Positions 34,445-43,666 of a stretch of 64,000 nucleotides of DNA are shown here, one piece after another. The stretch is from assembly GCF_003595215.1 (NCBI RefSeq), contig NZ_QYZP01000002.1:124001-188000 (forward strand), given 5' to 3'. The notes under the pieces were generated by a model. The model was given only the letters and a program-made list of their open reading frames with translations, searched no databases and was not told where the DNA came from. Within the stretch, counting starts at the first letter, position 1. Each line of letters starts with the position of its first letter. This stretch comes from Nesterenkonia natronophila. Its GTDB lineage: Bacteria > Actinomycetota > Actinomycetes > Actinomycetales > Micrococcaceae. Both the position numbers and the translations under genes were made by a program.

Positions 34445-37110
34445 GCTCTTGCCTCCTGGACGGACACACCCGTGGGGGACGAGTCATTGGCAGCGTGATT
34501 CCGGAGCTCTTCGCGGACGGGGATCGTGGGGCCAATGAGCACAAGATCGGTGGAACCTCGTTCCTGCTCAGTCGCAGGGCGAATCTGACCCCGTTCAAGA
34601 ACATACTTCAGGTCAGTATCAGGTGACTCTGGAGCATTGACGAAGCTGCGGAATCGGCGGAGCTTCTCCGGATCTCGCAGAGTGGCGGCCCATTCGTCCT
34701 CGTAACGGTCCACGTGATCGGCGATACTTCGCTCGAGATCTGCCGCCACCCCAAGCGAATCGCTGACCACAACGTCCTCAATGTGTGCGACTCCGCCGGG
34801 AAGCTCTTCGATCCACCGTGCAGTGCGCTGCAGACGATCAGCAGTGCGTATGTAGTACATGATGTACCGGTCAATATAGGCCACCAAAGTGTCATCATCC
34901 AGATCCTTGGCCAGCAGCTCTCCGTGTACAGGGTTCGCGCCTCCGTTGCCGCCGACGTACATGTTCCATCCGTCTGAGGTGGCGATGACGCCCACATCCT
35001 TTGCGCGAGCTTCGGCGCATTCTCTGGCGCATCCGGAGACTCCGAACTTCATCTTGTGCGGGGAGCGCAGGCCCTTGTAGCGGTTCTCCAAGAAGATGCC
35101 CATGGCGACTGAGTCTTGGACTCCGTAGCGGCACCAGGTGCTGCCCACGCAGGACTTCACATTCCGCAGTGCTTTGCCGTATGCCTGACCGGACTCAAAA
35201 CCAGCATCCACCAGGCGCGCCCAGATGCTTGGCAGTTGTTCGAGCCGAGCTCCGAAAAGATCAATTCGCTGAGCTGCCGAAATTTTCGTGTACAGACCAA
35301 ACTCTGTGGCTACGTCAGCGATGACCGCCAGTTTCTCGGGAGTGATCTCCCCAGCAGGTATTCGAGGCATCACCGAATATGTGCCGTTCTTCTGCATATT
35401 CGCCAGGGCGCGATCATTGGTGTCCTGCAAGCCTCCTCGGCCAGTGCCCAGGATGTACTCGTCGTGCATGGCAGCGAGCATGGAAGCGACCGTCGGTTTG
35501 CACACGTCGCAGCCGAGATTCATTGAGGCGTCAGTGGGGGTGCCGAAGTGCTCCACGATATCTGTGAACGAACGCAGCTGTGCTGCCCGAACGCCTTCAA
35601 AGAGTTCGGCCCGAGGCTGGGGGAAGTGCTCACATATAGCCCGTGAGACCTCCACCCCTTGGGCGAGCATCTGCTTCTCCATAACCTTCTTGGCTACCGG
35701 CAGACAGGAACCGCACTGGGTCCCCACCGCAGTGCAGGATTTGAGGCACCCCATATCCGCGCAGGGGGCTGTGCCGGCTTCACCGGTCACCGCCGCGCGC
35801 ACCGCGCCTGCCGAGACGTCTTTGCATGAGCAGATCTGGGCGTCATCAGGCAGCTCGAGGTCAACCTCCGCTCCGCTGGTGGCGGAGAGGAACGCATTGG
35901 GCTCAGCAGGCAGCTCACGTCCTAGCAAGGGGCGCAACGATGTGTATGGCCCGGCGTCGCCGACGAACACTCCGCCCAGCAGGGTCCGCGCATCATCAGT
36001 GACGACCAGCTTCTGGTAGAGGCCCTGAGCAGGATCGGCGTAGACGACCTCCAACGCACCTTCGGTATCCCCTAACGTGTCACCGAAACTCGCGACATCC
36101 GTCCCGGCGAGCTTGAGCTTAGCTGCGGTGTCGAACCCCTCAAAGCTGGCCTGACCACCGCAGAGTCGGTCAGCCACCACCTCGGCCATTGCATTAGCTG
36201 GGGCAACTAGCCCCATGCAGGTGTCTTCGAAGCTGGCCACCTCGCCGATCGCCCACACATGGGTCGCGGAGGTCAGACAGGTCTCATCGATGACGACGCC
36301 GCCACTGCCACTGACTCTCAGGCCAGCCGCACGGGCCAACTCGTCGCGAGGGGTGATGCCAATGGCTGCCACCACCAAGTCGCAGGGAAGGTTGTCACTG
36401 TGCTGAAACTCCAAGCTGTACCTGTAACGGCCGGCGCTGTTGCTGCCCAGGGCATGCGGGCGCTCCCCGAGCCGCAGGTGATATCCCTGGTCGGCCAGCA
36501 GACGATTCAGCGCCCGCCCGCCGCCCTCATCCAGCTGCGCATTCATCAGATGTCCCCGTGAGTGCACAATGCTGACTTCTGCGCCGCGGCCAGCGAGCCC
36601 GCCAGCGGCCTCCAAGCCGAGGAGCCCGCCACCGATGACAGCGCAGTGTGGAACCCGGCCGAGGTGGAGTCTCAGCTCCTCCACCCGGTGAACCAACCAG
36701 TCCACATCCTCGACCGTTCGATACACCGCGATGTCCTGGTTGCCGGGAATGGGCGGCCGGGGGGCGGAAGAGCCCGTCGCGAGGACGACGTCGTCGTACT
36801 GCACTGCGGTACCGTCGGCCAGCGTAACTGTCTTGGCTTCCGGATCCAGCTGCACAACCTGTTGGTCGGTGTGCAGCACCACGCGGGGGTCGTCCCATAA
36901 CGTGGCGTCGCCCAGCAGCAAGGCGTTTTCCGGTTCATCGAATCTCTTTGACAGCGCCACCCTGTCGTATGGCGGGGAGCTTTCTTCGCAGTACACACTG
37001 ATTCGAAACTCTGGGATTTCCCGGGCCAGCAGAGCTTCGGTGAGGCGATGAGCGGCGGGTCCTCCGCCGGCCACCACCACGTGATGGGTGAAAGGTGGGG
37101 CACCAAACAT
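34441..37110 (-). CDS. nirB: NADH-dependent nitrite reductase, large subunit
   Basis: Reduces nitrite to ammonium in the cytoplasm using NADH, FAD, Fe-S clusters and siroheme. The 889 residues comprise an N-terminal pyridine nucleotide-disulfide oxidoreductase (VVVAGGGPAAHRL, CAVIGGGLLGLEAAGGL), a BFD-type [2Fe-2S] domain near 430-475 (CSCKDV...GTQCGSC), then the siroheme/[4Fe-4S] half with CVGSTWC and CARECAEA, whose four Cys bind the cluster. It heads the nirB-cobA-hemD operon. Unusually, nirD is not downstream but divergent. Confidence 0.95.
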   Translation of the reverse strand: MFGAPPFTHHVVVAGGGPAAHRLTEALLAREIPEFRISVYCEESSPPYDRVALSKRFDEPENALLLGDATLWDDPRVVLHTDQQVVQLDPEAKTVTLADGTAVQYDDVVLATGSSAPRPPIPGNQDIAVYRTVEDVDWLVHRVEELRLHLGRVPHCAVIGGGLLGLEAAGGLAGRGAEVSIVHSRGHLMNAQLDEGGGRALNRLLADQGYHLRLGERPHALGSNSAGRYRYSLEFQHSDNLPCDLVVAAIGITPRDELARAAGLRVSGSGGVVIDETCLTSATHVWAIGEVASFEDTCMGLVAPANAMAEVVADRLCGGQASFEGFDTAAKLKLAGTDVASFGDTLGDTEGALEVVYADPAQGLYQKLVVTDDARTLLGGVFVGDAGPYTSLRPLLGRELPAEPNAFLSATSGAEVDLELPDDAQICSCKDVSAGAVRAAVTGEAGTAPCADMGCLKSCTAVGTQCGSCLPVAKKVMEKQMLAQGVEVSRAICEHFPQPRAELFEGVRAAQLRSFTDIVEHFGTPTDASMNLGCDVCKPTVASMLAAMHDEYILGTGRGGLQDTNDRALANMQKNGTYSVMPRIPAGEITPEKLAVIADVATEFGLYTKISAAQRIDLFGARLEQLPSIWARLVDAGFESGQAYGKALRNVKSCVGSTWCRYGVQDSVAMGIFLENRYKGLRSPHKMKFGVSGCARECAEARAKDVGVIATSDGWNMYVGGNGGANPVHGELLAKDLDDDTLVAYIDRYIMYYIRTADRLQRTARWIEELPGGVAHIEDVVVSDSLGVAADLERSIADHVDRYEDEWAATLRDPEKLRRFRSFVNAPESPDTDLKYVLERGQIRPATEQERGSTDLVLIGPTIPVREELRNHAANDSSPTGVSVQEARA

Positions 37111-37240
37111 TGGACTACCTTTCTCAGGTGGTTTACCGAGCGTGGAATCACTTTAGGGAGCGTCGATTTCGGCCCGGTGTCAGGGATGTGATGGCTATGT
37201 GACGCCGTCCTCACTGCGGGGCGGAGACGCTGTGAGCCCC

Positions 37241-37280
37241 GTTTCATGTGGACGTTACACCGTGGTGTTTCTGCAGTAAT
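37241..37280. promoter_or_regulatory. Candidate GlnR operator between nirB and nirD
   Basis: Read on the minus strand, ATTAC (37280-37276), AACAC (37269-37265) and GTAAC (37258-37254) stand at an exact 11-base period, each ending in AC; GAAAC (37245-37241) follows with 8 rather than 6 bases. The known actinobacterial GlnR site alternates GTnAC and GAAAC with 6-base gaps. nirBD is a classical GlnR target, and glnR is in this window. Confidence 0.5.
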
Positions 37281-37340
37281 TCGGTCCCTCTAATGTGAAA
37301 CCCATAAGAGGAGTGAACCGCTTTTATGAAAGGACGTCTC

Positions 37341-37715
37341 ATGGCGACTGCAGTGCTGGAACGGTTGATCTCCGCGCCCACGGATGGCGCTCAAGGCGCG
37401 TGGCGTGAGATATGTCCACTAGATGAGTTGGAGCCGCTCTGGGGCGAGGCCGCGCTGCTGCACGGAGCGCAGATTGCCCTGGTGCGGCTTCCAGATGATC
37501 GCGTGCTAGCCGTGGATCACTGGGATCCGCGAGCACAGGCGAATGTCATGGCACGGGGGATCGTGGGTTCCGCGGAGGGCCGAACCACCCTGGCCTCGCC
37601 CATCTACAAGCAGGTCTATGACCTGGAAACCGGGGAGTGCGTCTCGGAACCAGGCCCGCCGCTGACCACCTATCCGGTCAGGGTCGCCAGCGGACAGGTG
37701 CAGGTGTTCCTCTGA
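37341..37715 (+). CDS. nirD: Nitrite reductase, small subunit
   Basis: A 124-residue Rieske-fold protein that completes NirBD. As in other NirD proteins the Cys/His cluster ligands are absent (LAVDHWDPRAQANVMARG in place of the CxH loop), so its role is structural. ATG 37341 follows AAAGGA by 6 bases; ATG 37326 is an alternative. It is transcribed away from nirB and followed after 2 bases by the chelatase gene. Confidence 0.9.
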   Translation: MATAVLERLISAPTDGAQGAWREICPLDELEPLWGEAALLHGAQIALVRLPDDRVLAVDHWDPRAQANVMARGIVGSAEGRTTLASPIYKQVYDLETGECVSEPGPPLTTYPVRVASGQVQVFL

Positions 37716-37717
37716 AA

Positions 37718-38467
37718 ATGCCCACGACTGCCGGTCTCACCACCGCAGTCCTGGCTGCGATCTCACACGGGACGAATTGCCCTGCAGGCCAAGCTGCGGT
37801 CCAGGGACTGTTCCAACAGACTGTCACTAGGGCGGCGGGAGCGGAAACCCTCACTGACTTGCGGCTGGGGCACGTCGATGTCGAAGAGCCCGACACGGCT
37901 GCGACCCTGTCCGCCCTCTCCGGCTCTGGCCCGGCGGTCATCGTCCCGCTGCTGCTCTCAGCAGGTTTCCACGTCAACGTAGACCTTCAGGATGCGGCTG
38001 ACGCGAGCGAACGGATCGTCGTCGTATCAGGCGCTCTGGGTCCTGATGAACGGCTCACTGATGCCCTGGAGCAGCGGCTCAATGAATCGGGTGCTGACCC
38101 CGCCTCAGATGTCATTATTCTCGGAGCAGCTGGGTCCTCCGACGGCGGTGCCGTCCGGGACGTCAAGACCGCTGCCGGTATGCTCGCTGACCGCCTGCGC
38201 TGCCCCGTCCAGGATGCCTACTTATCCTTTGCCAAACCAACAGTCGTAGAGGCTGTCTCAGCAGCTCGAGACGCTCACCCGGGGAGCCGGATTGTCCTGA
38301 CCAGCTACCTGCTGGCTCCCGGGTACTTTCAGCGCCTGCTCTCCCGGCAACAAGCAGACGTGATCACCGCGCCGGTGCTCAATGTCACCGACGGTGCCGC
38401 CGATATTCCACCCGGGCTGCCTGAGATCATTTTGGATCGATTCCAGCAGGGGCTCGCGAGGCTCTGA
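37718..38467 (+). CDS. Sirohydrochlorin chelatase (CbiX/SirB type)
   Basis: A 249-residue class II chelatase that would insert iron into sirohydrochlorin for NirB. Two CbiX-like repeats are visible: AAISHGTNCPAGQ with VIVPLLLSAGFHVNVDL, and VIILGAAGSSDG with VLTSYLLAPGYFQRLL. The catalytic His (SHGT, and GFHVN) are in the first half; the second half has lost the corresponding His. ATG 37718 begins 2 bases after the nirD stop. Confidence 0.85.
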   Translation: MPTTAGLTTAVLAAISHGTNCPAGQAAVQGLFQQTVTRAAGAETLTDLRLGHVDVEEPDTAATLSALSGSGPAVIVPLLLSAGFHVNVDLQDAADASERIVVVSGALGPDERLTDALEQRLNESGADPASDVIILGAAGSSDGGAVRDVKTAAGMLADRLRCPVQDAYLSFAKPTVVEAVSAARDAHPGSRIVLTSYLLAPGYFQRLLSRQQADVITAPVLNVTDGAADIPPGLPEIILDRFQQGLARL

Positions 38468-38507
38468 CAGATCAGTGAGGAGCCTCCACAGGTAGGATAT
38501 TCCCACG

Positions 38508-38756
38508 ATGATTGACAAGCCGTTCGACCCCTGGGCCTCCGGGACGCCTGCATACCGTGCCGCGCTGATCGCCGGCATGGCCTGCAGCCTCTTAGGCATT
38601 CTGGCTCTGGTCTTCGCCGCGGTGGCGGATTCGACCCTGTTCCGTACCGTCGGAATCGTGCTCATCGGCATCGGTATTCTCAGCCACGTGACCGGCATCG
38701 GCCTGCGCAAACGCCAGGCACTCCACATCATCCGCGAGAGAAAGAGTCAGGGATGA
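38508..38756 (+). CDS. Small two-helix membrane protein
   Basis: An 82-residue protein with helices at about 17-38 (AALIAGMACSLLGILALVF) and 44-65, and a basic C-terminus. No family function is known to me; similar small proteins precede the dehydratase pair in related bacteria. ATG 38508 follows TAGGAT (38492-38497 region) by 9 bases, probably a promoter for the group. Its stop overlaps the next start (ATGA). Confidence 0.7.
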   Translation: MIDKPFDPWASGTPAYRAALIAGMACSLLGILALVFAAVADSTLFRTVGIVLIGIGILSHVTGIGLRKRQALHIIRERKSQG

Positions 38757-39202
38757 GCATCAATACTGCACGGGAGGGCCACACCTACCCCGCCATCACC
38801 TACCAGGTGGGTCGTGAGGGTCTCCGAGAATTCGCTCGTGCGGTCAAAGCGCAGCATCCTGCCCACTTTGAGCTGGAAGCAGCTGCGGAACTGGGTTACG
38901 AGGATCTCATTGCCCCACCTACTTTTGGGGTGGTGGTCTCTCAGCGAGCCGAAGCGGCCATCATCGCCGATCCCGAGGTCGGCATCGACTTCTCACGTGT
39001 CGTCCACGCAGATGAGCGTTTCGTTCACCATCGCCCCATCACCGCTGGAGAGACTTTGACAGCCGCCACAACCTTGCAGCGGATTCGGACCATGGGCTCT
39101 GGTGCCATGGTCACTACGGTCACCGAAATCACCCACGACGACGCCCCACGCACCACAGTCACATCCACGCTGCTGGTCCGCACTGAGGAGGCAGATGCAT
39201 GA
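38753..39202 (+). CDS. (3R)-hydroxyacyl-ACP dehydratase subunit, HadA-like
   Basis: A 149-residue hot-dog-fold protein of the MaoC-like N-terminal (FAS1-like) type: YQVGREGLREFARAV, DLIAPPTFGVV, HADERFVHHRPITAGETL. The hydratase His/Asp motif is not in this subunit, so it should pair with the next gene product. It begins inside the stop of the small membrane gene and ends overlapping the next ATG by 4 bases. Confidence 0.83.
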   Translation: MSINTAREGHTYPAITYQVGREGLREFARAVKAQHPAHFELEAAAELGYEDLIAPPTFGVVVSQRAEAAIIADPEVGIDFSRVVHADERFVHHRPITAGETLTAATTLQRIRTMGSGAMVTTVTEITHDDAPRTTVTSTLLVRTEEADA

Positions 39203-39654
39203 CGCCGAAGCTTACTGACCTGGAGAAGGGCCAGAGCATCGGCCACCGCACCGTAGAGCTCTCCCGAGCGGACCTCCTCCGCTACGCAGCATCTTCCGGG
39301 GACCACAACCCCATCCACTGGAATGACCGGTTCGCCAAAGAAGTCGGACTCGACGGCGTGATTGCGCACGGAATGCTCACCATGGGTGTGTCGGTGGAGC
39401 TCGTCACTGACTGGGTCGGTGACCCGGCCAAAGTGATGGACTATCAGACCCGGTTCACCCAGCCAGTCCCGGTCCCCGATCCCGACCATGGCTCGCCGGA
39501 AACCCCTACGGCGCGCCTGGAGGTCGCCGGGAAGGTCGGAAGGGTCGACGCCGAGGCGAACACCGCGCGCATTGACCTCACCGTGGAGCTGGTCGCCGGT
39601 GACGCACGGAGCAAAGTTCTTACCAAAGCCCAGGTCGTCGTCGTTCTAAACTGA
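39199..39654 (+). CDS. (3R)-hydroxyacyl-ACP dehydratase catalytic subunit, HadB-like (MaoC)
   Basis: A 151-residue MaoC hot-dog protein with the hydratase-2 motif YAASSGDHNPIHWND, whose Asp and His are catalytic, and IAHGMLTMG. With the preceding subunit it forms a HadAB-type dehydratase for fatty acid or related chain elongation. In related genomes murB usually comes next; here an ABC transporter operon intervenes. Confidence 0.87.
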   Translation: MTPKLTDLEKGQSIGHRTVELSRADLLRYAASSGDHNPIHWNDRFAKEVGLDGVIAHGMLTMGVSVELVTDWVGDPAKVMDYQTRFTQPVPVPDPDHGSPETPTARLEVAGKVGRVDAEANTARIDLTVELVAGDARSKVLTKAQVVVVLN

Positions 39655-39748
39655 ACGCACGGAGACTTTTCAGCGACGCCCAGCCGAGACATCACCCACT
39701 CACGCATCCGCGCAGCGCACCCCGCGCCCACACTAAGGGAGCCATCAC

Positions 39749-40654
39749 ATGACCAGTATTCAGCAGATGACTGAGAAGCCGTGGCTCAAGCCACTTGCCC
39801 TGGCATCCATAGCGGCGCTCGCGCTGACTGCTTGCGGAGAGGGCAACGGCAATGAGGAGGACAACGGCGGCGAGGAGGACTCCGCCGAGGCTCAGCCAGA
39901 GGTCGAGACGGACGTGGAGATCGACGCTGAGGTCGAAACGCTGGAGGAGGGCGTCCTGCAGATCTGTTCAGATGTGCCGTACCCACCGTTCGAGTACTAC
40001 GACGCAGATGGCAATGTGGTCGGCTTTGACATCGACATTGCCACTGCTATCTCAGACGCGCTCGGCCTCGAACTGGAAATCATTGAGTCGTCCTGGGATG
40101 GCATCGAATCCGGAGTCGCGCTCAACGCAGAAGACTGCGACCTCGCCATCTCTGGGATGACCATCACCGAGGAGCGCGCCGGCAACATGCTCTTCAGCGA
40201 GCCTTACCTCGATGACAACCTCGGTCTGCTGGCCACCGCCGACTCCGGCATCTCCTCCACAGATGACCTGGAGGACATCCCAGTGGGCGTCCAAGCAGCC
40301 ACTACCGGTCACGACTACGCCGAGGAGGAGCTGGGCTTGGATGTCACCCAATACGAAGACTCCGGCCTTATGCTCCAGGGTCTCGACGCTGGCCAGGTTG
40401 ATGCCATCGTGGGCAACATCTCCATCATCGGGTACCAGGCAGGTGACGACGAACGCTTCGAGTTCGTTGAGGAGATCGACACCGGCGAACAGCTCGGTAT
40501 AGCTGCGCAGCTGGAAAATCAGGACCTCATCGACGCCGTCGACGAGATCCTCGCGGAGCTGGACTCATCCAGCGCTCTGGAGGAGATTGAGGATGCATGG
40601 TTCCGCTCAGAGACTCCCGAAGAGGCAGATGACGACGCCGCTGAAGAGGACTGA
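39749..40654 (+). CDS. Amino-acid-type ABC transporter substrate-binding lipoprotein
   Basis: A 301-residue family 3 solute-binding protein. The lipobox LALTAC puts the lipidated Cys at residue 29. A highly acidic linker (about 30-67) follows, then the binding core ICSDVPYPPFEYYDADGNVVGFDIDI, ISGMTITEERAGNMLFSEPY, VGVQAATTGHDYAEE and VDAIVGN. The C-terminus is again acidic. Such charge suggests a salty habitat. The ligand (polar amino acid or related compound) is not predictable. ATG 39749 has GGGAG upstream. Confidence 0.88.
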   Translation: MTSIQQMTEKPWLKPLALASIAALALTACGEGNGNEEDNGGEEDSAEAQPEVETDVEIDAEVETLEEGVLQICSDVPYPPFEYYDADGNVVGFDIDIATAISDALGLELEIIESSWDGIESGVALNAEDCDLAISGMTITEERAGNMLFSEPYLDDNLGLLATADSGISSTDDLEDIPVGVQAATTGHDYAEEELGLDVTQYEDSGLMLQGLDAGQVDAIVGNISIIGYQAGDDERFEFVEEIDTGEQLGIAAQLENQDLIDAVDEILAELDSSSALEEIEDAWFRSETPEEADDDAAEED

Positions 40655-40676
40655 AAGCTCCCAGGTGTAGGTCATC

Positions 40677-41522
40677 ATGGCGCTCTCCAACCGCGACCGA
40701 GCCAGGCTGTCTCTAGGAATTCAGGCTGCGATCTTCGCTGGGATCGTCGTCGTTCTGATCATCATCATCGATTGGACGGCGGTGCAGCGGAGCTTCTTCA
40801 ACCTTGAACCTGTGATGGCGATGTTTCCTGAGGTCATCACCGTCGGGCTGTGGAACACTGTCCGGTACACATTCTTCGGGTTCCTGTTCGGGCTCATCGG
40901 CGGCACGGTGCTGGCGCTGATGCGCATCGCATCCTTCCCGGTGTACCGGTGGTTCGCTACGCTCTACATCGAGTTCTTTCGCGGCATCCCCGCAATCCTG
41001 GTGTTCATAGCACTGGGGTTCGGTGCCTCGCTTGCATTCGGGCTGAACCTGAGCACGCTGCAAACGGCCTCCACGGCGCTAGCGATCGTGGGAGCGGCGT
41101 ACATCGCTGAGACCATCAGGGCTGGCCTCCAAGCTGTACCGAAGGGCCAGATGGAGGCCGCGCGTGCACTGGGCATGCCAGCATGGCGGGCTATGCTGAC
41201 AATTCAGATCCCGCAGGCATTCCGGATTGTGCTGCCGCCGCTGACCAATGAGGCGATCCTGCTGACCAAAGATTCGTCGCTGATCTTCGTCGTCGGCATG
41301 GCAGGCTCGGCCGCGGAACTCACCAAAATGGGCCGCGACGGCATCACGATGTATCAGGCCGGAATGACCCCGTTGGTCGTGGCCGGGGTCTGTTATCTGC
41401 TGATCACCGTCCCCCTGTCCATACTCGCTCGACGGATGGAGGAGCGGTCGCCCACAAATTCCTCGCGGAGGCGCCACAAGAAGAAGGCCACAGCCTCCCC
41501 AGTCTCCTCGGGAGTCGCATGA
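40677..41522 (+). CDS. Amino-acid-type ABC transporter permease
   Basis: A 281-residue HisMQ-type permease with about five helices, the family start [34 protein letters not shown], and the ATPase-contact EAA loop [23 protein letters not shown]. The C-terminus is basic. It lies 22 bases after the binding-protein gene and its stop overlaps the ATPase ATG by 4 bases. Confidence 0.9.
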   Translation: MALSNRDRARLSLGIQAAIFAGIVVVLIIIIDWTAVQRSFFNLEPVMAMFPEVITVGLWNTVRYTFFGFLFGLIGGTVLALMRIASFPVYRWFATLYIEFFRGIPAILVFIALGFGASLAFGLNLSTLQTASTALAIVGAAYIAETIRAGLQAVPKGQMEAARALGMPAWRAMLTIQIPQAFRIVLPPLTNEAILLTKDSSLIFVVGMAGSAAELTKMGRDGITMYQAGMTPLVVAGVCYLLITVPLSILARRMEERSPTNSSRRRHKKKATASPVSSGVA

Positions 41523-42304
41523 GTGAAGTGTCGGGAAACCCGGGCCAGATGATCACCGACCCCGCCGGTGTGGTGATTGACGGCCTCCATAAGTCATTCG
41601 GGGACGTTGAAGTGCTCAAGGGCATTGACATGACCGTCAGCCCAGGCCAGGTGGTGTGTCTCATCGGCGCCTCAGGGTCCGGTAAGTCCACGCTGCTGCG
41701 CTGTGTCAACCGATTGGAGGACCCTGACGCTGGGCGCATCACCGTTGGTCAGTTCGAAGCCACCCACGAAGACGTCAACCTTGACGCGATGCGCCGACAG
41801 ATAGGGATGGTCTTCCAGCAGTTCAACCTGTTTCCGCATCTCAGTGTGCTCGAGAACTGCACGATCACCCCGCGTAGGGTGCTCAAACACTCCAAAGATG
41901 CGGCCGAGGAGGAGGCGCTGCATCACCTGGAGCTGGTCGGGTTGAAGCATCTCGCCGACCGACGTCCGGCTCAGCTTTCGGGCGGCCAGCAGCAGCGGGT
42001 CGCCATCGCCCGCGCGCTGACGATGCAGCCTAGCCTGATGCTGTTCGATGAGCCCACCTCGGCGTTGGACCCGGAGACCGTCGGAGAGGTGCTCTCCATC
42101 ATGCGCGACCTGGCTCGGGCGGGAATGACGATGCTTGTGGTCACCCATGAGATGGGCTTCGCCCGCGAAGTCGCGGATCGTGTGGTCTTCCTCGACAACG
42201 GCCTCGTGGTGGAGGAAGGCCCTGCCCACCAGGTGATCGGTGCGCCCACTCAACCGCGCACCCAGGATTTCCTCCGGAGGGTACTCAATCCGCTGGGGGA
42301 GTGA
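41519..42304 (+). CDS. Amino-acid-type ABC transporter ATPase
   Basis: A 261-residue GlnQ-like ATPase: Walker [11 protein letters not shown]-loop [17 protein letters not shown], signature [15 protein letters not shown], Walker [15 protein letters not shown] and the H-loop [11 protein letters not shown]. It powers the uptake system of the two preceding genes. Confidence 0.93.
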   Translation: MSEVSGNPGQMITDPAGVVIDGLHKSFGDVEVLKGIDMTVSPGQVVCLIGASGSGKSTLLRCVNRLEDPDAGRITVGQFEATHEDVNLDAMRRQIGMVFQQFNLFPHLSVLENCTITPRRVLKHSKDAAEEEALHHLELVGLKHLADRRPAQLSGGQQQRVAIARALTMQPSLMLFDEPTSALDPETVGEVLSIMRDLARAGMTMLVVTHEMGFAREVADRVVFLDNGLVVEEGPAHQVIGAPTQPRTQDFLRRVLNPLGE

Positions 42305-42370
42305 TCGGTTGGGCCTCTCCCGGCTTCCTGCGCGTATGATCCGACAGTGCTCGACGGTTAGGCTTGTGGG

Positions 42371-43528
42371 GTGAGCACAGCGCAGATTCTCGCCGACCAC
42401 ACCACCGCACGGGTCGGCGGCCCCGCAGACCGGTGGATCGTGGCCCGCAGTGAGGCCGAGGCCGTCGACGTTCTGCAGACACACCCACTCCCGGACGAAG
42501 CAGCACGTACCGCCGGTCAGGACAGCCTCCTAGTCCTGGGCGGGGGGTCCAACCTGTTAGTCAGCGATCGCGGTTTCTCCGGCACGGTTCTGCAGCTGGC
42601 ATTCGATGGGCTCTCAGCGGAGCCCGTCGGGGACGACGCGGTCGAAGTTCGCGTGGCGGCCGGCCACGATTGGGACAGGGTGGTGGCGTGGACCGTAGAG
42701 CGCGGGCTCTGCGGGCTGGAGGCGCTCTCTGGGATTCCCGGTGCGACAGGTGCCGTGCCGGTTCAGAATGTTGGAGCCTACGGCTCTGACGTCTCGCAGA
42801 CTATCGTTCAGGTGCGGGCGTGGGACCGGGCAGTGGCAGACATTGTGGTGCTGAACAATGAGGACCTTGAATTCGGGTACCGCGACTCCCTACTTAAACG
42901 CACTACCATCTCAGGGTCTCCCCGCTACGTGGTTCTGTCGGTCACGTTCCGCCTGACCCATGAGGCGGGACCGCCGCTCTCCGCTCCGGTGCGTTATGCC
43001 GAGCTCGCCCGCGCGCTGGGGTTGGACCACACCGCGGAGGAGTCCTCCCGTCGGGCGGCGCTGCCCCATGTCCGGCAGAAGGTCTTGGAGCTTCGTTCCA
43101 ACAAAGGAATGGTCCTCAACGGCGAGGATCATGACACGTGGTCCACCGGCAGTTTCTTCACCAATCCCATCATCGCGGAGGCGCGACTTGAGGAGCTTCC
43201 GGAGCGAACACCACGGTTCTCGGCTGGGTACAGCGGAGACGGTCAGGCGCTGGTCAAACTCTCAGCGGCCTGGTTGATTGATCAGGCCGGGTGCGGCAAA
43301 GGATTCGGTCTCGCCGATGGCCCGGAACTGGGCAGGGGGGCCGAAGGTGCCGGTCTCGTGGGGGGTCGCGCGGCGCTCTCAACCAAACACACCCTGGCAG
43401 TGACGAACAGGGGCGACGCCTCGACAGAAGACCTGCTCACCGTTGCCCGCGCCGCGCGCGACCAGGTGCGCGAGAAGTTCGGCATCACACTCCACCCTGA
43501 GCCCGTCTTGATCGGCTGCAAGCTGTGA
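42371..43528 (+). CDS. murB: UDP-N-acetylenolpyruvoylglucosamine reductase
   Basis: Reduces UDP-GlcNAc-enolpyruvate to UDP-MurNAc for peptidoglycan. It has the FAD-binding LVLGGGSNLLVSDRG, LEALSGIPGATGAVPVQNVGAYG and the C-terminal GSFFTNPI with the catalytic Ser, followed by SAAWLIDQAG. GTG 42371 follows TAGGCT (42359-42364) by 6 bases with no Shine-Dalgarno, a clear leaderless arrangement. The 385-residue length fits actinobacterial MurB. A weak GGTGG/CCACC hairpin follows at about 43544. Confidence 0.93.
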   Translation: MSTAQILADHTTARVGGPADRWIVARSEAEAVDVLQTHPLPDEAARTAGQDSLLVLGGGSNLLVSDRGFSGTVLQLAFDGLSAEPVGDDAVEVRVAAGHDWDRVVAWTVERGLCGLEALSGIPGATGAVPVQNVGAYGSDVSQTIVQVRAWDRAVADIVVLNNEDLEFGYRDSLLKRTTISGSPRYVVLSVTFRLTHEAGPPLSAPVRYAELARALGLDHTAEESSRRAALPHVRQKVLELRSNKGMVLNGEDHDTWSTGSFFTNPIIAEARLEELPERTPRFSAGYSGDGQALVKLSAAWLIDQAGCGKGFGLADGPELGRGAEGAGLVGGRAALSTKHTLAVTNRGDASTEDLLTVARAARDQVREKFGITLHPEPVLIGCKL

Positions 43529-43666
43529 GCACTTCTGCATGAGCCGGTGGTGAAGGCCACCAGGTACTTTCTATGCGTTATTTCTCCGTGCTTGACCATG
43601 GTCCACGGCTCGATGTCGGGTATATCATCAGGTTACTAGGGTCGCCCAGCAGTGGTGGTGAGAGCG

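Noticed and set aside
41672..42484. 270-codon minus-strand frame across the ABC ATPase and murB start
   Set aside because: It is a shadow of the ATPase gene, which has all ABC motifs.
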